Shown here: piece by piece, positions 17,175 through 26,676 of the stretch
Numbering within the stretch: the stretch's first letter is position 1
Layout of the letters: each line of letters starts with the position of its first letter
Source: an uncultured Bacteroidota bacterium
GTDB taxonomy: Bacteria > Bacteroidota > Bacteroidia > Flavobacteriales > BACL11
Direction: 5' to 3'
Length of the DNA: 48,675 nt
Assembly (NCBI GenBank): GCA_902627575.1
Contig: CACOJQ010000007.1
Location: 1 to 48,675 of the forward strand
Notes under the pieces: generated by a model
What the model was told of the DNA's origin: nothing
Database searches by the model: none
The model's input: only the letters and a program-made list of their open reading frames with translations
Made by a program: the position numbers and the translations under genes

Positions 17175-20100
17175 ATGAAGAAGATATTTCTTTTGACAAC
17201 ATTAATTTTATTCTTTTGTTCAGCTATTTTGACTGCACAACCAATTAATTTGTCAACCTCAAATGTAACAGCTTCAGCTGCTGTGTTAGATTGGGATGCC
17301 AGTACCTGTTCTGGCAACGTTGTATTACACTACAAAGAAGCAACAGCCTCATGGCCTGGAACCTCTGTTAACCCAGCTGTTTCACCTTTTTCCTTATCAG
17401 CATTATTAGCTGACACTGATTATGAGTGGAGAGTTAAGTGTGCTGGAACATCAGGCCCAAATGCTTGGTCAAACACACAGCAATTTACTACTTCTTCATC
17501 TGGGCCAACTATTGATAGTGCATTTATTACTCAGCCGATTTTATGTTTTGGAGGTTTCGCTAACGATGAAATGCAAATAAATATAAATCAGACTGTGCCT
17601 TCAACATCATACTCATGTGTTATTGGTTTTTATGCAGGAGCTACAACATATTTTATCTCATATGAAAGTACTAATCAAACATCTTCTACACAGCTTAATT
17701 TAAATGCATTCAATCCTAATGTTAGTTATTTTGTAAGACTAGTTGATTCAACTGCATATTATAATGGTAATGGAGGTACTGGTAGCGGCTCAAGTACTGT
17801 GGGGGTTTATGATGAGTTTGGACCACTTGTTTTCACCCAGCCGCCACAACTTACAGCAACAACGTCCGTTGTTTCAAGTAATCAATGTACTGGCGATTGT
17901 ATTGCAGAAGAAAATTTATCAATTTCAGGTGGAACAGGGCCATATTCTTTTACAGTTAACTCTGGGGCAGCTATAAATTTACCTTCTGGTGTTTCAACAT
18001 ATTCTTTTGTTGCACTATGCAATGGCACGTATGATATTATTGCTACGGATTCAAACGGATGTTCTACATCCCCAACAACAACTTCATTCACTATTGCTCC
18101 AATAAGTCCAATTATACCAAATGGTACTATAACTGTTTTTAACCAGAATGGTTTTAATGTTTCTTGTAATGGAGCTAATGACGGTTCTATTTTTGCATCT
18201 GCATCTGGTGGAACAGGTGCTTTTACCTATTCTATTGATGGAGTTAATTTTCAATCATCTTCGACTTTCTCATCATTACCAGCAGGAAATTATACAGTTA
18301 CATACAAGGACGCTAATGGTTGTATTGAAACAGAAGTGTTAACTTTAAATGAGCCTCCACCACTTTCTGGAACTGCAAGTGTAAATCAAGACGTTGATTG
18401 TTATGGATTTGCAACGGGACAACTCATTTTTTTAGTTGATCAGGCACAGCCAGGAACACCAGCATACCAGTACTCATTAAATAATGGCTTAAGTTATCAA
18501 AGTTCAAATATATTTACAGCATTGCTTGGAGATAGTACGTATGCCGTCATGATTGAAGACAATAACGGCTGCCAGTACACTTCTAGTGTTTATCTCTCAC
18601 AGCCAACACAAATAAATTATCTTTCTGTATTATCTGATTATAATGGTTTTAACATATCCTGTAATGGTCTTCTTGACGGTGATATACTACTATCTGCTAA
18701 TGGAGGTGCTTCTGGATTTACATATTCAATTGATGGAAGTAATTTTCAAACATCAGGAGCTTTTAATGGATTGTCTGCTGGTGCCTACACAGTTGTTTAT
18801 AAAGATACAAATGGTTGCACAGCCACAGAACAGGTAACACTAATTGAGCCTGGGATTTTCACAATTCCCCTTACGGTTAGTAACAACATTCTTTGTCCAC
18901 AAGATTGTACAGGTGCAATATCCATCAACCCATCAAATTCTGTAGGTCAAGTTTTATACAGTTTGGATTCAGGAATACAACAAACTACACCATATTTCTC
19001 CGGTTTGTGTGGCGATATTACTCAAGGCTCATATAATCTTAATGCTATAGACGAAAATAGCTGTGTTGCAAACACTATTTTTTCAATTAATGAGCCCCCT
19101 GCTTTTGTGTATACAACATCTTCTACTGATGAATCATGTTTTCCTCCAAATGGCCAAGCACAAATTGATGTAACTGCAGGAGGAACAGGAGGTTTGTCTT
19201 ACAGCTGGAATACTAATCCGCAACAAAGTACATTTGTTGCAAACAATTTATCATCCGGAAATTACCTTGTAACTGTTACCGATGGAAATGGTTGCTCTTT
19301 TTCGGAGTCTGTGTCTGTTGGTTTTTCACCAGCTTTCAGCCTTAACTTTACAACTGTATCTCCTTGTTTAGGACCTAATAGTGGAAGTGCAACTGTTTTC
19401 TCTTCAGGTGCAATTGGAAACCTATCATATCAGTGGAGTGATAACAATGGACCTATAGCTACAGGTTTAACAGCAACTCTAAATAACGTTCCAACTGGAA
19501 CATATTTTGTCAATGTTACAGATGCTACTGGTTGTGCTATTTCAGCAAGTGTAGATATCAATGACCCAATAAATCCAATAAAATTTGACACTATTCTTGT
19601 ATCTCAAAATAGCTGTTACGGAGTTGATGACGCACAAATAGAAGTATTTGCATCTGGCGGTCAACAACCATATTTATATTCAAATGGATTGTTAAATTCA
19701 CCTCAAATTAATCCTGTATTTGGACTGTTGGCACCAAATTCGTATACTATAACTGTAGCTGATGATAATGGATGTTTTGTAGATACTATAATTGATATCA
19801 TCTATCCTGCTTTACTTGAGATAGACAGCACACATTTTACTAATGTTTCTTGTTACGGAGCTGAGGATGCTGAAATATTAGCAATTGATGTTTTAGGAGG
19901 AACGGCTCCTTTTGAGTATTCTGTCAATGGGTCAACGCATTATACAAATATGGCATACTTTAACGGATATGGACCAGGCACGTACACCGTAGAAGTTTAT
20001 GATGTAAATAATTGTGTTGCTGCAGATTATATAATAATAAATGAACCCGATGAATTATTAGTAGACATTACAACGTCTGGTTGGGTTTTTAACGGAAACA

Positions 20101-22382
20101 GTGGATTATATAGCTATCAAATTAAATGTCATGGAGATAATTCTGGATTTGCTGATTTAGTTGTTAATGGAGGAACAGGTCCATTTATAAAAAGTATGTA
20201 TGATGCGGCTACAAGTATATTAATAAATTCAACATATGCAAATTCTTTTAATGACATCTATGCAGGAGAATATATTTTTGAAATAACAGATATAAATGGA
20301 TGTATTTATTCAGAAAATATTTTATTTAGTCAGCCAGATCCAATTTCCCATTCATTTGTTCCAACTCATGTTTCATGTGAAGGGTGGAATAATGGTTCAT
20401 TAACAGATATTGTTACTGGAGGTGTTGGAAATGCAAGCTCTTATGAGTACATGTGGGACACAGGAGATACTACATATACAATTAATAATTTAAGTGTTGG
20501 AACATATACTATAACTGTAACTGATGAAAATAATTGTGTTTCAGACTCATCATTTATCATTAATGATGACAACGCACTTTCTGTAATTCAATCTTCACAA
20601 GATGTAACTTGTTTTGATTATTGCGATGGAGAAATTACAGCTTTGGTTTCTGGTGGAGCACCTAATTTTGATATGAACGGTAACGCTGTATATCTCTATT
20701 CTTGGAATGATATTTTATCTCAAACGACTCAAACAGCAGTTGGTTTATGTGTAGATAATTCGACAAATAGTACAGAATACACTTGTTTAGTTTCAGATGC
20801 TCAGGGTTGTATTGATTCTATTGTTGTTTCAATAACTCAACCACCTAAGCTTGAGGTTACTGCAATAGTTACATCTAACTACAATTTACAAGATATTTCA
20901 TGCTATGGTGCAAGTGATGGATCATTACAAGCTTCATCAACTGGAGGAAATTTACCTTATGATTATTTTTGGTCAAATAATTTTGATCAATTTAATGTTT
21001 TAACATCTAATAATACAAATTTAGCGGCAGGAGACTATACTGTAAATGTAAAGGATAGTAAGGGTTGTATGGATACTACATTAATTTCTCTATCTGAACC
21101 ATCTGAAATGATGCTAACGGTTACACAAACAAATGTTAGTTGCTATGAAGTTTTTGATGCATCAATAACCGCTGAAGCAAGTGGAGGAACCCCTTTTAAT
21201 GGAATTCCTCAAACTTACAGTTATTCATTTTCAAGTGGTTACAGTGATCAAGTTGATATATCAACAGATAATAACTTATCACCGGGGATTTATACCGTTA
21301 CAGCTAGTGACCAAAATGGCTGTTCAATAGAATCTGAATCAATTTACATATCTCAACCATCCGAGGCATTAACATTAGAATTAAATACTGAACATGAAAG
21401 TTGTAATGCAAATGATGGTGAAATAAATTCACTTGTTGAGGGAGGTACTACACCATACAGTTATTTGTGGAGCACAGGCCAGAGTTCATCAACACTTAAC
21501 TCACTTGCTCCTGGCGTTTATCACTTAGAGGTAATTGATAATAATGGATGTATTGTTTATGATACAGCTAGAATTATTGCTAGCGATGAGGTGTTTTTAC
21601 CTGGAAATATTTCATCTATCGACACCACAATATGTCTCGGTTCAGATTTTGTTTTAAATGTTGATGAAAAGCTAGGATTCACATACGTATGGTCACATGA
21701 AAATGAAATTATTTTTAATAGAACAGTTAATAGTATTGTAAATGATCAGGCTGATATTATTGTAACACCATCTAATTCTTTGGATATATATACTTTAACT
21801 GTTACAGATCCATCCTGTGCATCATCCTATGATATAATAGCAACAGTGAATGTTAATTTTATTGACCCATTAATAACTTCAAACCCTGATGTTGAGTATG
21901 GTGATTATCCTGTTGTTTTGTCTGGAGAAAATATACAGCTTTCATCAGATAATATAAATTGTGATGAATATAATTGGCAATGGGATGACAATAGTGAAGT
22001 TAATAATAATGGAGATCTAAATATATATAATTTAGAATCCTCTGGCTGGTACTACTTATATGTTACAGATTCTTATGGCTGCAAAGGTTATGATTCAATT
22101 TATGTAGTTGTTGGAGTGTTACCATATGATGCGATTACGCCTAACAATGACGGATATAATGACACATGGTCTCCAGTAGATATTGAACAATACGAAAATG
22201 CATTAGTGCAAGTATTTAATAGGTGGGGAGGACTGGTTTTTGAATCTGTTGGTGGAGAACAATACATCCCATGGGATGGAACTAATAATGGTGAAGAACT
22301 CGTAGTTGGAACATATTATTATATTATTGATTTGAATACTGGAGATGAACCTCAAACAGGTCCAGTAACAATTATTAGGTAA
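17175..22382 (+). CDS. Giant SprB-repeat surface protein with gliding-motility-type C-terminal domain (type IX secretion substrate)
   Basis: The 1735-residue product has a signal peptide (1-21), a fibronectin type III-like domain (about 23-105), a spacer domain with a second beta-rich segment (about 110-230), then about 15 SprB-like repeats. Each repeat shows a pattern such as SCYGxxDG, then GGTxPYxYS, AGxYTV and DxNGC. An Ig-like segment follows (about 1475-1640). The C-terminus is the CHU_C type (TPNNDGYNDTW, VFNRWGGLVFE, WDGTNNGE, GTYYYIIDL), a type B sorting domain. It should be moved across the outer membrane by the type IX system and stay on the surface as an adhesin. The PorP/SprF gene starts 1 nt after the stop, the expected partner. 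Paired Cys residues in each repeat may form disulfides. Confidence 0.93.
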   Translation: MKKIFLLTTLILFFCSAILTAQPINLSTSNVTASAAVLDWDASTCSGNVVLHYKEATASWPGTSVNPAVSPFSLSALLADTDYEWRVKCAGTSGPNAWSNTQQFTTSSSGPTIDSAFITQPILCFGGFANDEMQININQTVPSTSYSCVIGFYAGATTYFISYESTNQTSSTQLNLNAFNPNVSYFVRLVDSTAYYNGNGGTGSGSSTVGVYDEFGPLVFTQPPQLTATTSVVSSNQCTGDCIAEENLSISGGTGPYSFTVNSGAAINLPSGVSTYSFVALCNGTYDIIATDSNGCSTSPTTTSFTIAPISPIIPNGTITVFNQNGFNVSCNGANDGSIFASASGGTGAFTYSIDGVNFQSSSTFSSLPAGNYTVTYKDANGCIETEVLTLNEPPPLSGTASVNQDVDCYGFATGQLIFLVDQAQPGTPAYQYSLNNGLSYQSSNIFTALLGDSTYAVMIEDNNGCQYTSSVYLSQPTQINYLSVLSDYNGFNISCNGLLDGDILLSANGGASGFTYSIDGSNFQTSGAFNGLSAGAYTVVYKDTNGCTATEQVTLIEPGIFTIPLTVSNNILCPQDCTGAISINPSNSVGQVLYSLDSGIQQTTPYFSGLCGDITQGSYNLNAIDENSCVANTIFSINEPPAFVYTTSSTDESCFPPNGQAQIDVTAGGTGGLSYSWNTNPQQSTFVANNLSSGNYLVTVTDGNGCSFSESVSVGFSPAFSLNFTTVSPCLGPNSGSATVFSSGAIGNLSYQWSDNNGPIATGLTATLNNVPTGTYFVNVTDATGCAISASVDINDPINPIKFDTILVSQNSCYGVDDAQIEVFASGGQQPYLYSNGLLNSPQINPVFGLLAPNSYTITVADDNGCFVDTIIDIIYPALLEIDSTHFTNVSCYGAEDAEILAIDVLGGTAPFEYSVNGSTHYTNMAYFNGYGPGTYTVEVYDVNNCVAADYIIINEPDELLVDITTSGWVFNGNSGLYSYQIKCHGDNSGFADLVVNGGTGPFIKSMYDAATSILINSTYANSFNDIYAGEYIFEITDINGCIYSENILFSQPDPISHSFVPTHVSCEGWNNGSLTDIVTGGVGNASSYEYMWDTGDTTYTINNLSVGTYTITVTDENNCVSDSSFIINDDNALSVIQSSQDVTCFDYCDGEITALVSGGAPNFDMNGNAVYLYSWNDILSQTTQTAVGLCVDNSTNSTEYTCLVSDAQGCIDSIVVSITQPPKLEVTAIVTSNYNLQDISCYGASDGSLQASSTGGNLPYDYFWSNNFDQFNVLTSNNTNLAAGDYTVNVKDSKGCMDTTLISLSEPSEMMLTVTQTNVSCYEVFDASITAEASGGTPFNGIPQTYSYSFSSGYSDQVDISTDNNLSPGIYTVTASDQNGCSIESESIYISQPSEALTLELNTEHESCNANDGEINSLVEGGTTPYSYLWSTGQSSSTLNSLAPGVYHLEVIDNNGCIVYDTARIIASDEVFLPGNISSIDTTICLGSDFVLNVDEKLGFTYVWSHENEIIFNRTVNSIVNDQADIIVTPSNSLDIYTLTVTDPSCASSYDIIATVNVNFIDPLITSNPDVEYGDYPVVLSGENIQLSSDNINCDEYNWQWDDNSEVNNNGDLNIYNLESSGWYYLYVTDSYGCKGYDSIYVVVGVLPYDAITPNNDGYNDTWSPVDIEQYENALVQVFNRWGGLVFESVGGEQYIPWDGTNNGEELVVGTYYYIIDLNTGDEPQTGPVTIIR
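17886..21575 (+). repeat. About 15 tandem SprB-like protein repeats
   Basis: Degenerate units of about 65-95 codons recur through this stretch, each with a leading Cys motif, a GG(T/A) turn and a closing DxNGC or DxNxC. Units differ strongly at DNA level, so the array is old, apart from one better-conserved pair (18141-18356 and 18636-18851). Confidence 0.85.
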
Positions 22383-22383
22383 C

Positions 22384-23310
22384 ATGAAAATTTTAAATAT
22401 GAAAAAAATATATGTTTTATTATTGACAATCTTTTTTGTTAATACTTTGTATTCCCAACAATTACCTCAGATTACTCAATATATGAACAACAGTTATGCA
22501 ATAAATCCTGCTGTGGCAGGAATGCATGATTACTATCAAGTAAATACAACAATTAGAAACCAATGGTCCGGTATTAAAGATGGGCCTAGAACAAATCTTA
22601 TTAGCATCCACGGAAGACATAGTGAAAGTATAGGTCTAGGAGGTGTTATTTACAATGATATTACTGGACCTACTAGTAGAATAGGTTCTGCCGTTTCCTA
22701 TACATATAGATTATCATTAAATAAAAACACGGATCTTTCTTTTGCTTTACAGGGGGGGTTTACTCAATTTAAAATAATAAAAGATCTACAAACTGAACAC
22801 ATCAATGATCCATTATTGCAAGGAGGGGATATTGTAAGAACATTGCCTGACGCAACTTTTGGAATTAATTTAAATGGTAGTAATTGGTATTTTGGAGCGG
22901 CTTTACCTCAATTATTGAGTTCTGAACTGAATTTAATGGATGATGATGTTGCAAAATTATACGATCAATATAGCAGTGACGGTAAATTGGCTAGGCATAT
23001 CTATATTTTAGGTTCATATATACATAAAATCAATCCCAACACATCTTTAGAGCCAAGTCTTTTTATAAAAGCAGTTGAGGGTGCGCCTACACAGATTGAT
23101 TTTGGTGTTAAGTCACAATATAGAGATTTAGTTTGGTTAGGGATGAATTATCAAGCTAACAATGATTTATCTTCTTTAGCTGTTTTATTTGGATATAATA
23201 TTAATAATAGATTCAATATTGGGTATTCATATGCATTTCCTAGCCCAACATATAGTAGTTATTATTCTGGCTCTCATGAGTTCATGCTGTCGGTTAAATT
23301 AGTGCAATAG
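22384..23310 (+). CDS. PorP/SprF family type IX secretion outer membrane protein
   Basis: The 308-residue protein has a signal peptide ending near LYSQ and the family opening QLPQITQYMNNSYAINPAVAG, followed by a predicted outer membrane beta-barrel that ends HEFMLSVKLVQ. SprF is needed for secretion of SprB in Flavobacterium johnsoniae, and related copies sit beside other CHU_C-type adhesins. The 1-nt spacing to the adhesin gene argues they work as a pair. An ATG at 22399 (MKKIYVLL) is equally likely as the start. A strong terminator follows at 23328. Confidence 0.94.
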   Translation: MKILNMKKIYVLLLTIFFVNTLYSQQLPQITQYMNNSYAINPAVAGMHDYYQVNTTIRNQWSGIKDGPRTNLISIHGRHSESIGLGGVIYNDITGPTSRIGSAVSYTYRLSLNKNTDLSFALQGGFTQFKIIKDLQTEHINDPLLQGGDIVRTLPDATFGINLNGSNWYFGAALPQLLSSELNLMDDDVAKLYDQYSSDGKLARHIYILGSYIHKINPNTSLEPSLFIKAVEGAPTQIDFGVKSQYRDLVWLGMNYQANNDLSSLAVLFGYNINNRFNIGYSYAFPSPTYSSYYSGSHEFMLSVKLVQ

Positions 23311-23327
23311 ATACGTGCTTATAAATT

Positions 23328-23366
23328 AAAAACCCTCCATAAGTGTATTTATGGAGGGTTTTTTAT
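23328..23366 (+). terminator. Rho-independent terminator after the adhesin-SprF operon
   Basis: A perfect 15-bp stem (left arm 23328-23342, right arm 23349-23363) with GC-rich core CCCTCC/GGAGGG and a 6-nt loop GTGTAT is followed by a T-rich tail. It lies 17 nt after the SprF stop and is the clearest terminator in the window. Confidence 0.92.
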
Positions 23367-23369
23367 TTT

Positions 23370-23395
23370 GTTGTATAGTGTTAGTTTTATACAAC
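23370..23395. repeat. Short inverted repeat behind the terminator
   Basis: GTTGTATA at 23370-23377 and TATACAAC at 23388-23395 are exact inverse copies separated by 10 nt. It may be a backup hairpin or a protein-binding site in the 252-bp gap before the glycosyltransferase. The rest of that gap is plain AT-rich sequence apart from the promoter element at 23521. Confidence 0.4.
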
Positions 23396-23492
23396 CCAAA
23401 ACAAGTATTACGACATTGCAATAATAAAACATAAAACAAATACAATTCATTATTCATTATTATAAATGTCAACATCCTTATGTTAATTTTAT

Positions 23493-23528
23493 TTTGATAT
23501 AATTTTTAATTAACATATCATATCTTTG
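23493..23528 (+). promoter_or_regulatory. Promoter of the DUF1972 glycosyltransferase
   Basis: An exact -7 element TATCTTTG (23521-23528) is preceded by TTTG at 23493-23496, 24 bp away, close to the Bacteroidota -33/-7 arrangement. The ATG follows 34 nt downstream. This is the only promoter here where both boxes look plausible. Confidence 0.55.
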
Positions 23529-23562
23529 TAATAAGTTACAACATATTTTTATTTATAATAAT

Positions 23563-24660
23563 ATGAAAATAGCAATACTAGGTACAAGAGGTATTCCAAA
23601 TAATTATGGGGGCTTTGAGCAATGTGCAGAGTATTTGTCTGTTGGTCTTGTTGAAAAGGGCCATGAAGTTACTGTTTACTCTCCACATTTTCATCCATTC
23701 CAAAATGATCATTACAAGGGAGTAAAGATTATAAAAAAGAGAAGTCCTAAAAATTTTTTTGGTAGTTCAGCATCTAATTTTATTTATGATTATATATGCT
23801 TTAATCATGCTGTAAAGCAGGACTTTGATATTCTTTTACAACTGGGCTTAATAACATCTTCTTTGTCAATAATTTTATGTAGACATAGAGGCAAGGTTAT
23901 TGCAACAAATATAGATGGATTAGAGTGGAAACGTGAAAAATGGAGTAAATTGATTCAAAATATTACTAAACGACTAGAAAGATATGGTATAAAATTTTCA
24001 GATTATTTAATTGCTGACAATATAGGAATTAAAGAATATATTAAAAAAGAATATAACAGAACTGCTGAATTTATCCCATATGGTGCTCTGAAACCAAAAA
24101 AAGTTAACCCTGATATTTTAGACTATTACAAGATGAAAGTTAAGTCTTATTATTTATCGATTGCAAGATTAGAGCCTGAAAATAATTTAGAAATGATGTT
24201 TGATGCATATCTTTTAAGCAAAAGTAATGTTCCGTATTATATTATTGGCAAACACCCTACTAGATATGGAGATTATTTAAAAGATAAGTATAGAAATAAA
24301 GGAATAATATTTTTAGGAGCTATATACAATAAGGAACATTTAGATAATATAAGATATTATTCAAAACTATATATTCACGGCCATTCTGTGGGGGGAACTA
24401 ACCCTTCTTTAATTGAAGCTATGGCTGCTAGCGCATTAATCGCTGCACATGATAATAAATTTAATCGATCAGTTTTAAAAAATAATGCTTTCTACTTTTC
24501 CACACCCCAGCATTTAAGTCTAATATTTAGTAAGAAATGTAGCAACACACACAGGTTGATTCAAAATAACTTAGAAAATATAAATAACAATTATAGATGG
24601 CCTTTAATTGTAGATAAATATGAAAAGTATTTTAAAAAAATACTTAACCTAATTGATTAA
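23563..24660 (+). CDS. DUF1972 family glycosyltransferase (GT4 type)
   Basis: The 365-residue GT-B protein opens with MKIAILGTRGIPNNYGGFE and continues with LEWKREKWS, hallmarks of the DUF1972 N-terminal domain found in some rhamnosyl- and other sugar transferases of polysaccharide synthesis. The C-terminal half has SIARLEPENNLEMM near 201-214 and the nucleotide-sugar site NPSLIEAMAA near 281-290, the GT4 ExxxxxxxE region. Donor and acceptor are unknown. It stands alone, outside any polysaccharide cluster in this window, with its own promoter. Its stop overlaps the hemW stop by 12 nt in convergent orientation. Confidence 0.88.
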   Translation: MKIAILGTRGIPNNYGGFEQCAEYLSVGLVEKGHEVTVYSPHFHPFQNDHYKGVKIIKKRSPKNFFGSSASNFIYDYICFNHAVKQDFDILLQLGLITSSLSIILCRHRGKVIATNIDGLEWKREKWSKLIQNITKRLERYGIKFSDYLIADNIGIKEYIKKEYNRTAEFIPYGALKPKKVNPDILDYYKMKVKSYYLSIARLEPENNLEMMFDAYLLSKSNVPYYIIGKHPTRYGDYLKDKYRNKGIIFLGAIYNKEHLDNIRYYSKLYIHGHSVGGTNPSLIEAMAASALIAAHDNKFNRSVLKNNAFYFSTPQHLSLIFSKKCSNTHRLIQNNLENINNNYRWPLIVDKYEKYFKKILNLID

Positions 24661-25782
24661 AAACATATCAGAAGATATTCGATCAGCAAATATTTTGCCT
24701 TTACTACTTAACTTAAAAATACTTTTTTCATTTATAATATAATTTTTATTTAGCCATTTTTTGATCGCTTTTAAAAACTTTTCTTTGTATGTTTTGCCAA
24801 ACCTTCTTTCAATTGTTTTAGTGTCAACGCCCCAAATTGTTCTGAAATTTGTCATTAGATACTCATTGTAATGTTGTTTTTTGGATAAGTATTCAATTGC
24901 AAAATAATTAATCGATTTATTGTTTATGCCTTCAATGTATTTTTTATTTGATGAAACATTCCATTTTCTTCTTTTGCCATCAAAAGAATGTGCTGATGGC
25001 CCCACACCAAGATATATTTTATTTTCCCAATAAGCAGAATTATGTTTTGCCAAAAAACCTTGTTTAGCAAAATTTGATATTTCGTAGTGTATGTATTTAT
25101 TTTCTTTTGAAAAATTTTCTATTAAATTAAATTGCTCGATAACTTTATGGTCCTGCAATGGATTTATTTGTTTTTTGTTTATTAAATGAAATAATTTAGT
25201 TTTTTTCTCAATTGTGAGGCTATAAGCTGCAAAATGTTTAATTTTTAATTCATTTATTATTGAAAGATTCCTTCGCAATGCATCTATTTTTTGGTTAGGT
25301 AGGCCATATATTAAATCAATACTTATATTTTCAAATCCATTTTGTTGAGCTGTAGTTATGCTAGTATAAGCTTTTTCTGCATCGTGTGGTCTATTCATAA
25401 ATTTTAATTCTGAATTGTTAAATGATTGTACACCAATACTTAGTCTATTAATTCCCATTTTTCTATAAGAAACAATTTTATTTGTTGTTATATCCTCCGG
25501 ATTACATTCAACAGTTATTTCTACATTTTTTTTAATTTTAAAGTTTTGATAGATTAGAATAATTAACTCTTCTAACTCTTTTTCATTTATAATTGATGGG
25601 GTGCCGCCTCCAAAGTAAATTGTCTTGACTTCTTTATTTTTGAAATAATTAATATTTTCAAGTAATTCAGTTTTTATAGATTTAATTATTTCAGGCCTAT
25701 CTTTTTGTGAAATTTTAAAATGAAAGTCGCAATAACTACATCTTTGTTTACAATATGGTATATGTATATAGATTCCGGCCAT
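24649..25782 (-). CDS. hemW: Radical SAM heme chaperone HemW
   Basis: The 377-residue radical SAM protein has the cluster motif C11, C15 and C18 in PYCKQRCSYCDFH. HemN has a fourth Cys two residues later, whereas here there is Phe20, which marks HemW. GGGTPS at about 59-64 is the SAM-binding glycine block, and ECNPEDIT and NRLSIGVQSF follow as expected. HemW carries heme to acceptor proteins such as respiratory enzymes and is often misnamed coproporphyrinogen oxidase. It runs head to head with the MsrBA gene from a 72-bp gap. Confidence 0.93.
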   Translation of the reverse strand: MAGIYIHIPYCKQRCSYCDFHFKISQKDRPEIIKSIKTELLENINYFKNKEVKTIYFGGGTPSIINEKELEELIILIYQNFKIKKNVEITVECNPEDITTNKIVSYRKMGINRLSIGVQSFNNSELKFMNRPHDAEKAYTSITTAQQNGFENISIDLIYGLPNQKIDALRRNLSIINELKIKHFAAYSLTIEKKTKLFHLINKKQINPLQDHKVIEQFNLIENFSKENKYIHYEISNFAKQGFLAKHNSAYWENKIYLGVGPSAHSFDGKRRKWNVSSNKKYIEGINNKSINYFAIEYLSKKQHYNEYLMTNFRTIWGVDTKTIERRFGKTYKEKFLKAIKKWLNKNYIINEKSIFKLSSKGKIFADRISSDMFLIN

Positions 25783-25842
25783 TTTCTTTTAAATTAGTTT
25801 TTCAAATTAAGCATATTTAGTTAATAAAATTAATCCTTTTAT

Positions 25843-25850
25843 TATTTTTG
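25843..25850 (+). promoter_or_regulatory. Promoter -7 element of the MsrBA gene
   Basis: TATTTTTG is an exact TAnnTTTG match ending 4 nt before the ATG, so the transcript is probably leaderless or nearly so. There is no clear -33 box. Confidence 0.45.
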
Positions 25851-25854
25851 TTGT

Positions 25855-26676
25855 ATGAATGAAAAATACTTAAAAAGCTTATCTGAAGAAGAAAAATATA
25901 TTTTAAAAGATAAAGGAACTGAAAAACCTTTCTCGGGTGTATATAATGACTTTTATGATGCTGGTGTTTTTATATGTAGGGCATGTAAGTCTCCATTATA
26001 TGAGTCTAACACGAAATTTAATTCTGGATGTGGTTGGCCATCATTTGATGATCAGATTGATGGGGCTATTAATTGTTATGAGGACCTAAGTGGGGGAAGA
26101 GTTCGTACTGAAATTTGTTGTGCAAAATGTGATGGGCATTTAGGTCATGTTTTTTATGGTGAAAATCTTACAATAAAAAACACACGTCATTGTGTTAATT
26201 CACTTAGTATACAGTTTAAAGCTTATAAAAATTTAGAATTATCGACATTTGCAGGAGGTAATTTTTGGTATTTAGATAAATTATATAGAAATTTAACAGG
26301 AGTATATTTATTACATGTTGGATATATGGGGGGCAAGATTGAACATGCAACATATGAACAAGTACAATCAGGAAAAACAAATCATTCTGAAGTTATTCAA
26401 ATATATTTTGAACCATCTATTATTTCATACAAGGATATATTAAGTGTTTTTTTTAATCATTGTGCTTATTTAAACAAAAAGGTAAAACAAGTTAATAATT
26501 GGCATAAACCGATTATTTATTTTAGTAGCAAAGAACAGAAAGAACAGGCAGAGAACTTATTATCTTATGAATGTGAAAATACAAGCTCTTTAGCTACAAT
26601 ACAAGTAAAAGCTGAAACAGTTTTTTTTAGAGCTGAGGAAAAACATCAAAATTATATCAACAAAAAAAACGTATAA
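25855..26676 (+). CDS. msrB: MsrB-MsrA fusion with intact MsrB and apparently inactive MsrA domain
   Basis: Residues 1-125 form a complete MsrB domain, which reduces methionine-R-sulfoxide: zinc CxxC pairs C41/C44 and C89/C92, GCGWPSF at 58-64, GHLGHVF at 94-100 and nucleophile C113 in RHCVNS. Residues 131-270 are recognisably MsrA (TFAGG, HVGYMGG, TYEQVQSGKTNHSE, AEEKHQNYI), but the catalytic Cys of the GCFW motif is Asn136 (codon AAT, sequence GGNFW). The usual resolving and substrate block around DxGxQYRS is reduced to QVNNWHKP. From the family mechanism, the MsrA half should not reduce Met-S-sulfoxide. The frame is fully open, so this is not simple decay. There is no signal peptide, so it is cytoplasmic. 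The stop abuts the kinase stop. Confidence 0.92.
   Translation: MNEKYLKSLSEEEKYILKDKGTEKPFSGVYNDFYDAGVFICRACKSPLYESNTKFNSGCGWPSFDDQIDGAINCYEDLSGGRVRTEICCAKCDGHLGHVFYGENLTIKNTRHCVNSLSIQFKAYKNLELSTFAGGNFWYLDKLYRNLTGVYLLHVGYMGGKIEHATYEQVQSGKTNHSEVIQIYFEPSIISYKDILSVFFNHCAYLNKKVKQVNNWHKPIIYFSSKEQKEQAENLLSYECENTSSLATIQVKAETVFFRAEEKHQNYINKKNV

Noticed and set aside
17743-18837. Short plus- and minus-strand readings within the adhesin
   Set aside because: They arise from the repeat codon pattern in other frames and are low-complexity.
17886-21575. Repeat array as a possible CRISPR or DNA satellite
   Set aside because: The repeats are at protein level, long and diverged, and lie in one open frame.
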